Source: Fimbriimonadaceae bacterium (GTDB lineage: Bacteria; Armatimonadota; Fimbriimonadia; Fimbriimonadales; Fimbriimonadaceae). Taken from it: a DNA stretch of 64,000 bases. How positions within the stretch are numbered: the stretch's first letter is position 1; the number at the start of each line of letters is the position of its first letter. The DNA lies in NCBI GenBank assembly GCA_019454145.1, contig CP075366.1, positions 2,211,564 to 2,275,563 on the forward strand, read 5' to 3'. Below, in pieces: positions 35,003 to 44,900 of the stretch. The notes under the pieces were generated by a model. The model was not told the DNA's origin. It ran no database searches and saw nothing but the letters and a program-made list of their open reading frames with translations. Made by a program: the position numbers and the translations under genes.

Positions 35003-37200
35003 TAGTTTCCACCTCCTGTTGTGACCATTTGATAGATGAAGTAGAGAATGAGTGCGGCCACCCCAACTTGCATGAGTGCGGCGTAACCACGTACAAACCC
35101 CGATTGACCGCTTCCGAGCATTCTTCCGATTAAGCCAGTGAGTTTAGCGATGCCGTTGACAATCCCATCAACCAAGCTCCTATCGAATGCCCAACTCGCT
35201 TTTCCGATGACGTTACCGCCGCCAACAAAGCCGTCCGTGAGAGCACCATCAATTCCAAATTGTTGTGAACCTGATCGTTGGAACCAGCCCCATTTACTGA
35301 GGTCGCGTCCATCGTTAGCTGGGAGTGACTTGCCGTACCGGAGCCAGCCCCAAACAACGCCACCAATGAAACAGGCCGTCGCGGCAAGAAATATCCAACT
35401 ACTCACAGTTTTTTGAAGGAATGCCGGAATAGATTCGATGTGTTCGTGGTGGTGAACAATGACTCCAGCCGAACCGAGCCATTCGGCGAGGTTCACGCCG
35501 AAGAACAGCCAGCCGCCGCCAATGATGCTGAGGCCAGCGAGGGCGACCAAAGGAAACCACATGCTGGGTGGAACTTCGTGAGGTGTGTGGCTTTCATCAA
35601 GATCGTGGTGGTGTTCGTGCGGAGTTCGCAGAGCAATAGCCGCCATTTCAGCTTCGGTGTAGAAGAATCCGTGCGAATCCTCGTGATGCTCATGGTGGTC
35701 GTCATGGCTGTGGTCATCGTGGTGATGATCGTCGTGACCATGCGCGTGAGCGGGAATCAGCTTCCATCGCTCGTCTCCGCTAAAGAATGTCATGAATGTC
35801 ATTCGTGACATATAAGCGGCAGTCAGGAATGCAACGACTAGCGCAACGCCCCCAACGATCATTCCGATCGGAGCGCCGTACCAACCTAAGTTAGAACCGA
35901 ACGATGTGATCAGGATTTCTTCTTTGGAAAATGCACCACTCATAAACGGGAAGCCAGCGATTGCAAGCCAACCGACCAGCATTGTTGAAGCTGTAATAGG
36001 GATGTACTTGAGTAACTTTCCGTAGTTGCGCATATCTTGGTTGTGCGCCATTGCGTGAATGACTGCACCAGAGCCAAGGAACAACAGAGCTTTAAAGAAC
36101 GCGTGGGTGGCAACGTGGAACAAGCCCACCCAATAAGCACCAACTCCACAGGCAATGAACATATAGCCAAGTTGCGAAACCGTGGAGAACGCCAAAACCT
36201 TCTTAATATCAGTCTGACCAAAAGCGATGAGAGCACCCAGCAGAGCTGTAATCGCACCAATGATTGCAACCACCGCGCCAGCGGTCGGTGCTTGGGCAAA
36301 GAATGGCGACATACGGTTAAGCAAGAAAACTCCCGAGGTGACCATGGTTGCCGCGTGGATGAGAGCAGAAACCGGTGTAGGGCCAGCCATCGCATCGGGA
36401 AGCCAGAGGTAAAGCGGAAACTGCGCGGATTTACCCATCGCACCGATGAACAACAGCAAGCATGCCGTGATCGTCATCCACGGATCAAAGGCAGCAAAAA
36501 TGGCTTGAACGTTCGGCAGAAGCACGTCGTAGCTGAGCCACCGGGGTTCGATATTTCCAGCTTGGCCCAATGTTTTGCTCGCCATGTATGCCAGGGTGAA
36601 GATTCCCAGCGTGAGACCCCAGTCCCCGATTCGGTTGACAATAAACGCTTTGTTCGCGGCGAAGCTGTTGTATTTTTCCTTGTACCAAAAGCCGATGAGG
36701 AGGTAAGAGCAGACACCTACGCCTTCCCAACCAACAAACAGGAGGGCCAGGTTATTACCAAGCACCAAAATGAGCATCGCGCCGACAAATAGGTTCAAAT
36801 ATGTAAAGAAGCGCGGATAATCCTTTTCTTCCGCCATATAGCCAGTGGCATACAGGTGGATGAGCGATCCGATTCCCGTGATGATGAGAACCATCGTCAT
36901 GCTGAGTGCATCAACACGAACTTCAAATGGAACGGAGAGGTTGCCGACGGTAATCCACTCAAATAGAGTTAGGATTCGTAGTCGGCTTTCTTCGGGCAAC
37001 TTGGCGAGTTCGGCAGTAATTTGAGCCGCAAGTGCAAAACCGACTGCAATCGGGGCAACTGCGAGAGCACCCATGACTCGACGACCAATCTTAGCTCCCA
37101 GGCTATCAATTATGATTTTGCCAGTAAAAGCTTGAATGAGGAACCCGAAGACGGGAAGGGCTAGAACCCACCAGATATTGCGAAAAATGTCTTGTTCCAT
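35002..37200 (-). CDS. nuoL: NADH-quinone oxidoreductase subunit L, with His-rich insertion
   Basis: This 732-residue distal antiporter-like subunit contains GKSAQFPLYLWLPDAMAGPT and KKVLAFSTVSQLGYMF, plus the long lateral helix region at the C-terminus. Family members are ~610-660 aa. The extra length is mostly a loop at residues ~483-545 with long His/Asp/Glu runs (HDDHHHDDHSHDDHHEHH), which could bind metal ions on one face of the membrane. It overlaps nuoM by one base (TAATG) and follows nuoK by seven bases. Confidence 0.96.
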   Translation of the reverse strand: MEQDIFRNIWWVLALPVFGFLIQAFTGKIIIDSLGAKIGRRVMGALAVAPIAVGFALAAQITAELAKLPEESRLRILTLFEWITVGNLSVPFEVRVDALSMTMVLIITGIGSLIHLYATGYMAEEKDYPRFFTYLNLFVGAMLILVLGNNLALLFVGWEGVGVCSYLLIGFWYKEKYNSFAANKAFIVNRIGDWGLTLGIFTLAYMASKTLGQAGNIEPRWLSYDVLLPNVQAIFAAFDPWMTITACLLLFIGAMGKSAQFPLYLWLPDAMAGPTPVSALIHAATMVTSGVFLLNRMSPFFAQAPTAGAVVAIIGAITALLGALIAFGQTDIKKVLAFSTVSQLGYMFIACGVGAYWVGLFHVATHAFFKALLFLGSGAVIHAMAHNQDMRNYGKLLKYIPITASTMLVGWLAIAGFPFMSGAFSKEEILITSFGSNLGWYGAPIGMIVGGVALVVAFLTAAYMSRMTFMTFFSGDERWKLIPAHAHGHDDHHHDDHSHDDHHEHHEDSHGFFYTEAEMAAIALRTPHEHHHDLDESHTPHEVPPSMWFPLVALAGLSIIGGGWLFFGVNLAEWLGSAGVIVHHHEHIESIPAFLQKTVSSWIFLAATACFIGGVVWGWLRYGKSLPANDGRDLSKWGWFQRSGSQQFGIDGALTDGFVGGGNVIGKASWAFDRSLVDGIVNGIAKLTGLIGRMLGSGQSGFVRGYAALMQVGVAALILYFIYQMVTTGGGN

Positions 37201-37207
37201 TTTCTGA

Positions 37208-37588
37208 TTAGCCCCTCATCGTGTTCATATCGTCAACATCCGCTTCGTTTCGAAGTCGGAAAATAGCCATGATAATGCCAAGCCCAACGGCGACCTCGGC
37301 AGCTGCGATTGCCATAACAAAAATCACAACCATTTGACCGGTAATTGCTGCCTCACCAGGATTGCTCAAGGCAACCATTTGCGTTGGATAAGCAGCAAAT
37401 GCCAAGAAGGTCAAGTTGACCGCATTGAGCATCAATTCGATGCACATAAAGACAACGACCGGGTTTCGGCGAACAACGACTCCAACTGCCCCAAGTGTGA
37501 ACATCACGAGGCTAAGCGTGAGGAACCAGCCGAGTGGAATTTCATCAAACACGGCGGCGAATGGAAGGTGCGTCAGAATTGGAATCAT
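37208..37588 (-). CDS. nuoK: NADH-quinone oxidoreductase subunit K
   Basis: This 126-residue protein has three membrane helices. The two conserved buried glutamates of the proton path are in VVFMCIELMLNAVNL and AIAAAEVAVGLGI. The first ~20 residues (MIPILTHLPFAAVFDEIPL) extend beyond the usual ~100-residue protein, so a later start is possible. It abuts nuoJ with no gap. Confidence 0.94.
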   Translation of the reverse strand: MIPILTHLPFAAVFDEIPLGWFLTLSLVMFTLGAVGVVVRRNPVVVFMCIELMLNAVNLTFLAFAAYPTQMVALSNPGEAAITGQMVVIFVMAIAAAEVAVGLGIIMAIFRLRNEADVDDMNTMRG

Positions 37589-38092
37589 TTAAAACCTCCT
37601 CTTTGCCAGCATGATTGAGCCGACTATCCCGACAAGAAGCAGCATGGATACGATTTCGAATGGCCAAGCGTACTGAGTGAACAATGTTTTTCCAATTTCT
37701 TGGGGCGTTCCGTACGTTCTAGTGAATTGAACGTTTGTTCTTTCCATCGTAGGCATGATCACGTATCTGTAAATCATCGTGAACACCACACCCGCACCGA
37801 GTAAAGAGAAAATAAATCTTCTTTCACCTAGTTGCGGCTTGTCCGTATCATTTGTTGATTTGAGGATCATGATCACAAAGAGGAACAGCACCATGATCGC
37901 ACCAGCGTAAACCATGATTTGGGTGATCCCGATCAGTTCGCTGCCCAGCATGAAGTACACAAGGCCAAGAGTGAAGAAGTTCACAACCAGGGCCATAGCT
38001 GACCGGACTGGAGTATTGAAGAAAACAACCCCGACGGCTCCGAACAGCGCCAGACACGAAAGGACGATGAACGCAATTTGGTTCAATGTCAT
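37589..38092 (-). CDS. nuoJ: NADH-quinone oxidoreductase subunit J
   Basis: This 167-residue membrane subunit has five helices. LGSELIGITQIMVYAGAIMVLFLFVIMIL includes the conserved pi-bulge helix region (landmark VYAGAIMVLFLFVIML-type). Length is typical. It is separated from nuoH by 85 bases that hold a hairpin but no nuoI. Confidence 0.94.
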   Translation of the reverse strand: MTLNQIAFIVLSCLALFGAVGVVFFNTPVRSAMALVVNFFTLGLVYFMLGSELIGITQIMVYAGAIMVLFLFVIMILKSTNDTDKPQLGERRFIFSLLGAGVVFTMIYRYVIMPTMERTNVQFTRTYGTPQEIGKTLFTQYAWPFEIVSMLLLVGIVGSIMLAKRRF

Positions 38093-38141
38093 ATCGCTAA
38101 GCCTCCCAGGGTCTTATCATTCATGTTTCTACTCAATTTTC

Positions 38142-38162
38142 GCCTGATTCCCAGTATCAGGC
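38142..38162 (-). other. Hairpin in the nuoH-nuoJ gap
   Basis: GCCTGAT and ATCAGGC form a seven-base stem with a seven-base loop, in the 85-base space where nuoI usually lies. On the minus strand only GAAAATT follows, so it may be a processing or weak attenuation site rather than a terminator. Confidence 0.4.
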
Positions 38163-38177
38163 TTTTGGTGGATGATG

Positions 38178-39506
38178 TTATGGCGTCTCCGTTTTGGCGG
38201 GAGATTTCACCATAGTGATCGTCCGAGATGGTGCAGCCGGATTTGCTTTTCGGCTCGTGTTCAAAATGTTCAAGTACAGGATCACAAAGAGGATCATCGC
38301 GGCGATTGCGGCGATCCATCCTCCACCTGCTCCGTAGAGTGTTGTGCAGATGATCCACAGGCCAACAACGATGAAGTTAGCGACCGCGATCGGCAACATT
38401 GATTTCCAGCCAAGATCCATGAGCTGATCGTATCGAAGTCTTGGAAGGGTAGCGCGGAGCCAAATAAAGAAGGTGATTCCCATGAAGCATTTGCCGAGGA
38501 AGACGAGCGGCGCGAGCCAGTAATTAGCTCCAGCGAGCATCTTAAAGAATCCGTTCCCCGTAGCTGCGGCTAAGTAGCTCCAATCAATCGGAAGAATGTT
38601 GTATCCGCCTAGGAACAAGGTGGCGAACACTCCGCTGAAAATAAACATCGCCGCGTATTCACCCATAAAGAACACGGCGAATTTCATGGATGAATACTCC
38701 GTGTGGTAACCAGCGATGAGTTCGTTTTCTGCTTCGGGAAGATCAAACGGGGCGCGGTTGGTTTCTGCGATGACCGCGATTAAAAAGATAATCGCGCTTA
38801 TCAAACCAAATGGGGTGAGAATGAACCAGTTATGCGCCCAAGGGACAACTCCCCATAGCGGCTCTTCTTGCGCAGAAACTACTTGAGTGAGCTTCATGCT
38901 TCCTGTAGCCATGATGATTGCCGCAACCGACATTGCCATCGCAAGTTCGTAGCTGATGAGCTGAGCCGACGCCCGCAGGGCTCCCATCATCGAATATTTG
39001 TTGTTACTTGCGTATCCGGCAAGAACAATTCCGTAGGCTCCCAATGAAGAGATCGCAAGAACATAGAGAATGCCGATCTCGACGTCTGCAACCGGAGTCA
39101 GAATTCCGTAAAGCCCGGTACTTGGCCCCCAGGGCAAGGTTGCGCCGAGTGCGAAAGCGGGGAAAAGCGCAATTGCCGGAGCGATGAAGTAAATCTTTCG
39201 GTCAACTGAATTTGGTGTGATGTCCTCTTTGAGGAAGAGTTTTAAGCCGTCGAGCAACGGCTGAATCAAGCCAAAAGTGCGAACTTTCTTGCCAGCTAAA
39301 CCTTTCAGAGGGAAATTATCCGGGAAGGTAATTGTTCCGGAGCGGTTTGGGCCGATACGGTCTTGCATCCAAGAAAGCAATCGTCTTTCCCACCAAATGA
39401 GGGGCGGAACTAATGAGAGGATCGCAATGACTACAAAAAGAACCCGGATTAAACCGAGCAAGAGCGGGTTTTCCGCGTTGAGCCTTAGGAAAAATTCTGC
39501 GACCAA
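38178..39506 (-). CDS. nuoH: NADH-quinone oxidoreductase subunit H
   Basis: This 442-residue subunit forms much of the quinone-binding chamber. It has eight core helices with the family segments WWERRLLSWMQDRIGPNR, AETNRAPFDLPEAENELIAG (charged loop) and FIWLRATLPRLRYDQLM. E. coli NuoH is ~325 aa; the additional ~100 residues are mainly extra C-terminal hydrophobic segments and a charged tail (KANPAAPSRTITMVKS). It follows nuoG by 24 bases. Confidence 0.95.
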   Translation of the reverse strand: MVAEFFLRLNAENPLLLGLIRVLFVVIAILSLVPPLIWWERRLLSWMQDRIGPNRSGTITFPDNFPLKGLAGKKVRTFGLIQPLLDGLKLFLKEDITPNSVDRKIYFIAPAIALFPAFALGATLPWGPSTGLYGILTPVADVEIGILYVLAISSLGAYGIVLAGYASNNKYSMMGALRASAQLISYELAMAMSVAAIIMATGSMKLTQVVSAQEEPLWGVVPWAHNWFILTPFGLISAIIFLIAVIAETNRAPFDLPEAENELIAGYHTEYSSMKFAVFFMGEYAAMFIFSGVFATLFLGGYNILPIDWSYLAAATGNGFFKMLAGANYWLAPLVFLGKCFMGITFFIWLRATLPRLRYDQLMDLGWKSMLPIAVANFIVVGLWIICTTLYGAGGGWIAAIAAMILFVILYLNILNTSRKANPAAPSRTITMVKSPAKTETP

Positions 39507-39530
39507 TTCGACCTCACTTTACCCAGGAGC

Positions 39531-41690
39531 TTAAGGGAGCTTCTGGAGCACCCCGGCGAAAGCCTCGGAATTGAAATTGGCCTGTGCTGGTGGGAGAACA
39601 TAGCCAGTTGACGAGAGTTTGCCGACGGTTGCCGGTTCAAATGCTGGAACAGCTTTTGCGATTTCACCCATCACTTCACCTGCATTGAAGGGAAGGTTAG
39701 ATGGCTTGATACGCAACATGATTTCGGTGAAAACCTTCCAAGCCGCTTTGGATTCGCCTGGGGCTGGAATGATTTGGTTCATTCGCTGGACTCGACCTTC
39801 GCTCGATGTGTAAGTTCCATCTTGTTCAGCGGGCAATGCCAGCGGGAGCACAACAGATGCATAAGCGGCTGATGAGCCAGGGATGGAAGCCGCATAGATG
39901 AGGAAGTCCACGTTTTCCAGCGCCTTGGTCGCCAGATCCGTTTCGTGGTAGTCATCAATAGGATCAAAATCAACCAGGAACAGGGTTTTGATTTTGCCTT
40001 CAGATGCGGCTTGCAAAATCTGTCGAGTATTCATGCCGCTGGCTTTTGCTCCACCAGGGAGAACATCGGGTAATCCACCGAGAGCAATCGCACCCTGTGT
40101 ATTGCATTCCAGCCCCATATAGTTAAAAGTGCTTCCGTTGGTCGCGGCAAGTCCGGCAAGGATTTGATATGCGGCAATTCCACTTTCGTCAACTGTCATC
40201 GAATGAGTTGTGATGGTCGCGGAGTTCGGAGTTTTCAAAACTTCTGCGGCTAATTTGACATCAGCTTCATCCAAGCCAGACTTTTTAAGGGCGTCGGCAA
40301 AGTTGACTTTTGGCGCGGCACCCATGGCACTGGCGATAGCGGCAGCGGCATGAGCTTCGCTTCCGGTGTTGTATCGCAGGATGACGTGAGCGAAAGTATC
40401 GGCCTCGGTTGGATGTGAACTCGCAACAACCACCTTCATTCCACGTTGGAACCAACCCTTGCGTACCCGCAGGAACGACATCGGTTGTTCATCTGCGAGC
40501 GAAGGACCAAAAATCAGAACAGAATCCTTAAACTCAAGGTCGGCAATAGTGGATTGCAGTGCGGCAACCCCTAACGCATTCTCGACCCGGGTTTCGTATC
40601 CGAGAAAGTCGCCTTTTGTGCGATGATCAATATTGTGCGAACCAAGGTGTTCGCGGAATAGTTTTTGACCGAGGAAAATCGCTTCGTTAGAACTTTTCGG
40701 GCTGATCAATAAGGCGGAGTTGCCAGCTGCTTCGGTCAAATGCTCCACGACTTCCTTAGTGACTTCACCCCATGAGGAACGAACAAAGTCATTGCCGTTG
40801 CGGCGATTCGGAGCGGTCAGCCTGGCTGGCGAATTGTAGAAATCGTGTCCGAATTTACATCGGTCAGCCGTCCATTCTTCGTTGACTTGCTCGTTTGTTC
40901 GTCCGTTGATTCGGATGAATTTGCCTGCGCGGTGGTCAAACCAAATATTGGTTCCGCACGGAGTAACTGTGCAGATGCCTGGCTTCGTTTCTAAATCCCA
41001 AGGCCGAGCACGGAATCGGTAACGGCTCGAAGTCAGAGCTCCAACTGGGCAGATTTCAATAACGTTGCCACTGAACTTAGATTCAAAATCTGTGAGTTGG
41101 TAAGTGGATGGCTGCATTTGCGAGCCACGGAAGCGGAACGCAAGTTGAGAGTCGCCGCTGATTTCTTCTGTAAATCGTACGCATCGCCCGCACTGGATAC
41201 AGCGTTCTAGGTCGAGTGTTACGTATTGCGAAAGCGGATATGCCTTGGGCAAGTGCCGCTTCATTTCCACGAATCGAGAAGTGGATGGCCCGTAAGCGAG
41301 CGTATTGTTTTGAAGTGGGCATTCACCACCTCTATCGCAGATCGGGCAGTCAAGTGGGTGGTTGATCAAAAGAAATTCAAGGACACCCTTGCGATCTTTG
41401 TGGATTTGCTCGGTGTCTGTGTAGATCACCATGTTATCGCTGGCAGGAAGAGTGCAAGCGGCTTGAGGTTTTGGCATTTTGCGAACCGTGCCATCTGGTT
41501 GTTTGAATCCAACATCTACTAGGCACATCCGGCACATGCCGACAGGCTTCATACGAGGGTGATAACAAAAAATAGGAACTTCGAGACCAAGTCGCTTTAC
41601 AGATTCGACGATTAACTCGTCTTTGGGCACCTGAATCTCAACATCATTAATGCTGATTGTGACCATCTGTTCTTGTGCGACCGACGCCAT
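39531..41690 (-). CDS. nuoG: NADH-quinone oxidoreductase subunit G
   Basis: This 719-residue Fe-S subunit of the peripheral arm has an N-terminal 2Fe-2S ferredoxin domain (CYHPRMKPVGMCRMC, then the CTLPA strand). The 4Fe-4S site with His ligand is in INHPLDCPICDRGGEC, a further cluster binds CIQCGRC and ICPVGAL, and a molybdopterin-oxidoreductase-like domain lacking an obvious cofactor follows. I prefer ATG 41690 (AAGG about ten bases upstream) to the frame start at 41768. It is first in this nuo transcript; nuoA-F and nuoI are not in the window. Confidence 0.95.
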   Translation of the reverse strand: MASVAQEQMVTISINDVEIQVPKDELIVESVKRLGLEVPIFCYHPRMKPVGMCRMCLVDVGFKQPDGTVRKMPKPQAACTLPASDNMVIYTDTEQIHKDRKGVLEFLLINHPLDCPICDRGGECPLQNNTLAYGPSTSRFVEMKRHLPKAYPLSQYVTLDLERCIQCGRCVRFTEEISGDSQLAFRFRGSQMQPSTYQLTDFESKFSGNVIEICPVGALTSSRYRFRARPWDLETKPGICTVTPCGTNIWFDHRAGKFIRINGRTNEQVNEEWTADRCKFGHDFYNSPARLTAPNRRNGNDFVRSSWGEVTKEVVEHLTEAAGNSALLISPKSSNEAIFLGQKLFREHLGSHNIDHRTKGDFLGYETRVENALGVAALQSTIADLEFKDSVLIFGPSLADEQPMSFLRVRKGWFQRGMKVVVASSHPTEADTFAHVILRYNTGSEAHAAAAIASAMGAAPKVNFADALKKSGLDEADVKLAAEVLKTPNSATITTHSMTVDESGIAAYQILAGLAATNGSTFNYMGLECNTQGAIALGGLPDVLPGGAKASGMNTRQILQAASEGKIKTLFLVDFDPIDDYHETDLATKALENVDFLIYAASIPGSSAAYASVVLPLALPAEQDGTYTSSEGRVQRMNQIIPAPGESKAAWKVFTEIMLRIKPSNLPFNAGEVMGEIAKAVPAFEPATVGKLSSTGYVLPPAQANFNSEAFAGVLQKLP

Positions 41691-41920
41691 ATTTGTTTGC
41701 CTTGCGATGTTTCGGGAACTAAGCCCAATAACTTTGGATGTGTACCCTAAAGTGGGCCGCGTCTGCACCTAACTTCCCAGAGGATGAGCAAGGTATTCAC
41801 AATTATTAAGGATTGCGTAGGAATTACCAGGTTTCCCACATATTTTAGACAAGGGCTACCAACATAGGGTCTCCGGCTGATACTATCACTGAGATTATTC
41901 ACGTCGGAGTGAAAAGTGCA

Positions 41921-44900
41921 ATGTTGAAGTTGAACGTGCGTTTTAGTGCCCTGTTGGTGTTGTGTCTTGCCGCCAGCAGTTTTGCTTTTGGGGACAGTTC
42001 CAATCAGCGGTTGGTCTCGATTGATATTAAGGTCAATATCCGCAAGGATATTAATACGAAAACCGCGGCGGAATCGCTTGCAAAAGGGATTGGAAAAGTA
42101 ACTTCGGTCTCTGAGCATGAGTGCATTATCCGCCTGACCGATCCACATGGATTGAGCGATAAGCTAGTTAGTTTAAGAAAGCAGAAATCTGTTGTGGGTC
42201 TCATCCCGCTCGCCCCTCTTATGCCAGGCGAGGACATTTTGCATCGACCAGTGGACGAGTTACAGCAGTTGGTCGATGAATACAAAGAGTCTTATTTTAT
42301 TTGGGCAGAGGCTACAAAAACTGCTATCAAAACTGATCCAGCCGGCTTTAGAAAAGCACCTGGTCTTGGTTATTTGGAAGCCTATCTTCAATGGAAATTT
42401 GACCGTGCTTATCCTAATAAGCAGATAGATATCAGTGGTTATTCAGAAATTGCTCAGCGACGAGCCATGAGGCAGACCGAGTACGGCGGATCACCAAGAG
42501 AGGCTTACGGGGCTAATACATCAAGTCGAGAAATTGCAGATTTCTTAAACGTTCAGGAAGTTATTAAACCAAAGGGTGGCCCGCAAGAGGACACCACTGG
42601 GAACTGGGAATTCATGGGGCCTCGCGACCTCCGGGTTCCTTACACCATTTATTTTGGTGCGAGTCCGGTTAATGGTCGGGCGAACGCAGTTGCAATTGAT
42701 CCGAACAATATCAACACGTTTTATATTGGAGGAGCACAAGGCGGGGTTTGGAAAACAACCGATGCGGGCGTTTCTTGGTCAACTACTTCTGATGGCTGGC
42801 CGCTTTTGGGCGTGAGTTCATTAGCGATTCAGCCAGGAAACTCAGATGTGATCCTTGCTGGAACTGGCGACTTTTACGGTAGCGACGTCGGAGGAATCGG
42901 CATCATGCGCAGTACCAACGGAGGTGCAACATGGACTTTGGTCGGCACAAACATTGGATCTGCCATGGTGAGTGCAATTACATTCCACCCGGACAACCCA
43001 AGTGTGGTTTTTGCAACTACGGGTCGTAGCGGAAGCGGTCGGCTGTACCGATCAACAGACGCTGGCGTCACATGGGTTGACTCCGCAGGGACTGTTTCAA
43101 CATGGAGCGATGTAAAAATCGGTGCACAACGGGGTGATGGAACTCGAACCGTTTGGGCAGTATCCGGTGGGAATCCCGGACTGATCCGAAAATCGAACAA
43201 TCAGGGCGCGAGTTGGACAACGGTCACTTCTCCCGTGAGCGGCAGCCAAAACCCCCTTCATATTGCACCATCACGCGTGCAACCAGATACCGCCTATCTA
43301 CTAGCGACAACGCCCCGACAAATCTGGAAAACAACCGATGGCGGAGCGACCTGGGCAAGCGTAACTGCTGGCTTCCCAAATGGAAGCAGCAACTACAACT
43401 GGAGTCAAGGATGGTACGACTACTACATCAATACATCCACTCGCCCAGATGGCGCTGGCGGATTTATTGACGTTGTATACGTTGGATTGATTGATATCGT
43501 GATGTCCATCAATGGCGGCTCTACTTGGCGAAGCATCGGTGGCAGCAACTACACAGCCGGGTATTCAAATACGGCATTGACTCACGTTGATCACCACAAT
43601 TTCGCCGTAGATCCGAGCAATCCAAATCGATGCGTTGTGACAACCGATGGCGGTGCGTTTTTGATGGTTTACAATCCAACTGCCGACACGGTGAGCTGGA
43701 CACGGTTGAACAAAGCTCTCGCTATTACGCAGTTCTACACTTTGGCGGTTCACCCAACGAACCCAGATTATGTAAAAGGTGGAACACAAGATAACTCAAC
43801 TCCACACTCGTTCGGAAACTTAATACAGTGGCAAAACCCCGGTGCCGGTGACGGTGCTGGCTGTGGAATCAACTGGCTTGATACGAACACTCAGTACAAC
43901 AGTAGTCAGAACCAAGGTCTATATAAAACGACTAACGGCTATGCCAGCTCATCAAGCTTTCAACCTAGCCTTACTGGTCATAGTGTTCCGTTTATCGGAA
44001 AGTTGTGGTTGGATAAAAACAACCCATACAACGTGTACATGAACACGAACTATCTTAACCGGTACGACGAGGTAACAGATTCGTGGACGATGCAGCTTGG
44101 GGGCATTGCACTTTCTACATCGGCACGGATTAACGCATTCGACGTTGCAAATGGCAATAGCAATATTTTGTATACAGGTGCAGGCGACGGTGACCTCTAT
44201 AAGAGTGTGAACTTCGGCGCTAGTTGGACAAAGCTTGATGACATTGGTGGATTTACAAATAGATCCATCATGGCTTTGAGTGTGAGCCCTTCAAACTCCA
44301 ACGATATTCTCATTGGCGTGGGCGGATCAGGCAACCACCTTTATCGGTGCGCTGATACGAGTGCCGCCACACCAAGTTTCGTGAGTGTCAGTGGTTCAGG
44401 AGCAACCGGGCTTCCTAATGTTGCTCTGACCTCAATTGCTCGCGACCCTTGGCAACCGGAAACTCGATGGTACGTTGCGACCGACGTGGGAGTCTTCCAG
44501 ACTTCAAACGCTGGTGCGACATGGGAAGACATAACCCAGCCTCGCGGATTGCCAAATGTCCAGGTAAACGAGATCATCGCAAACAAAACAACTGGATACT
44601 TGACTGCAGCTACTTTTGGTCGCGGCATCTGGCGCATGAAAATTGTGCCTGCGATTGTTCAAAGTATCACTGGCCCAACTTCTGTTTACAGCGGAGACGG
44701 CGGTCAGTTTACGGTTACGATTGATCGACCTGCGCCGACCGGCGGAGTCGTAGTTCCGCTTAACAGCAATCATCCAAGCCTGATTGTTCCGGCATCGGTA
44801 ACGATTCCTGCTGGCTCTAATTCAGCAAACGTGCCATTTTCGACAGTTGAAATAACTTCTAATGCCAACGTCATGGTGACGGCAACAATGGGCGGTACGG

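Noticed and set aside
36037-36792. 251-residue plus-strand frame opposite nuoL
   Set aside because: Antisense shadow with no recognisable composition of a real protein; nuoL is certain here.
38089-38358. Minus-strand frame of 89 residues that could have been nuoI
   Set aside because: It lies mostly inside nuoH in another frame and has none of the CxxCxxCxxxCP ferredoxin motifs of NuoI.
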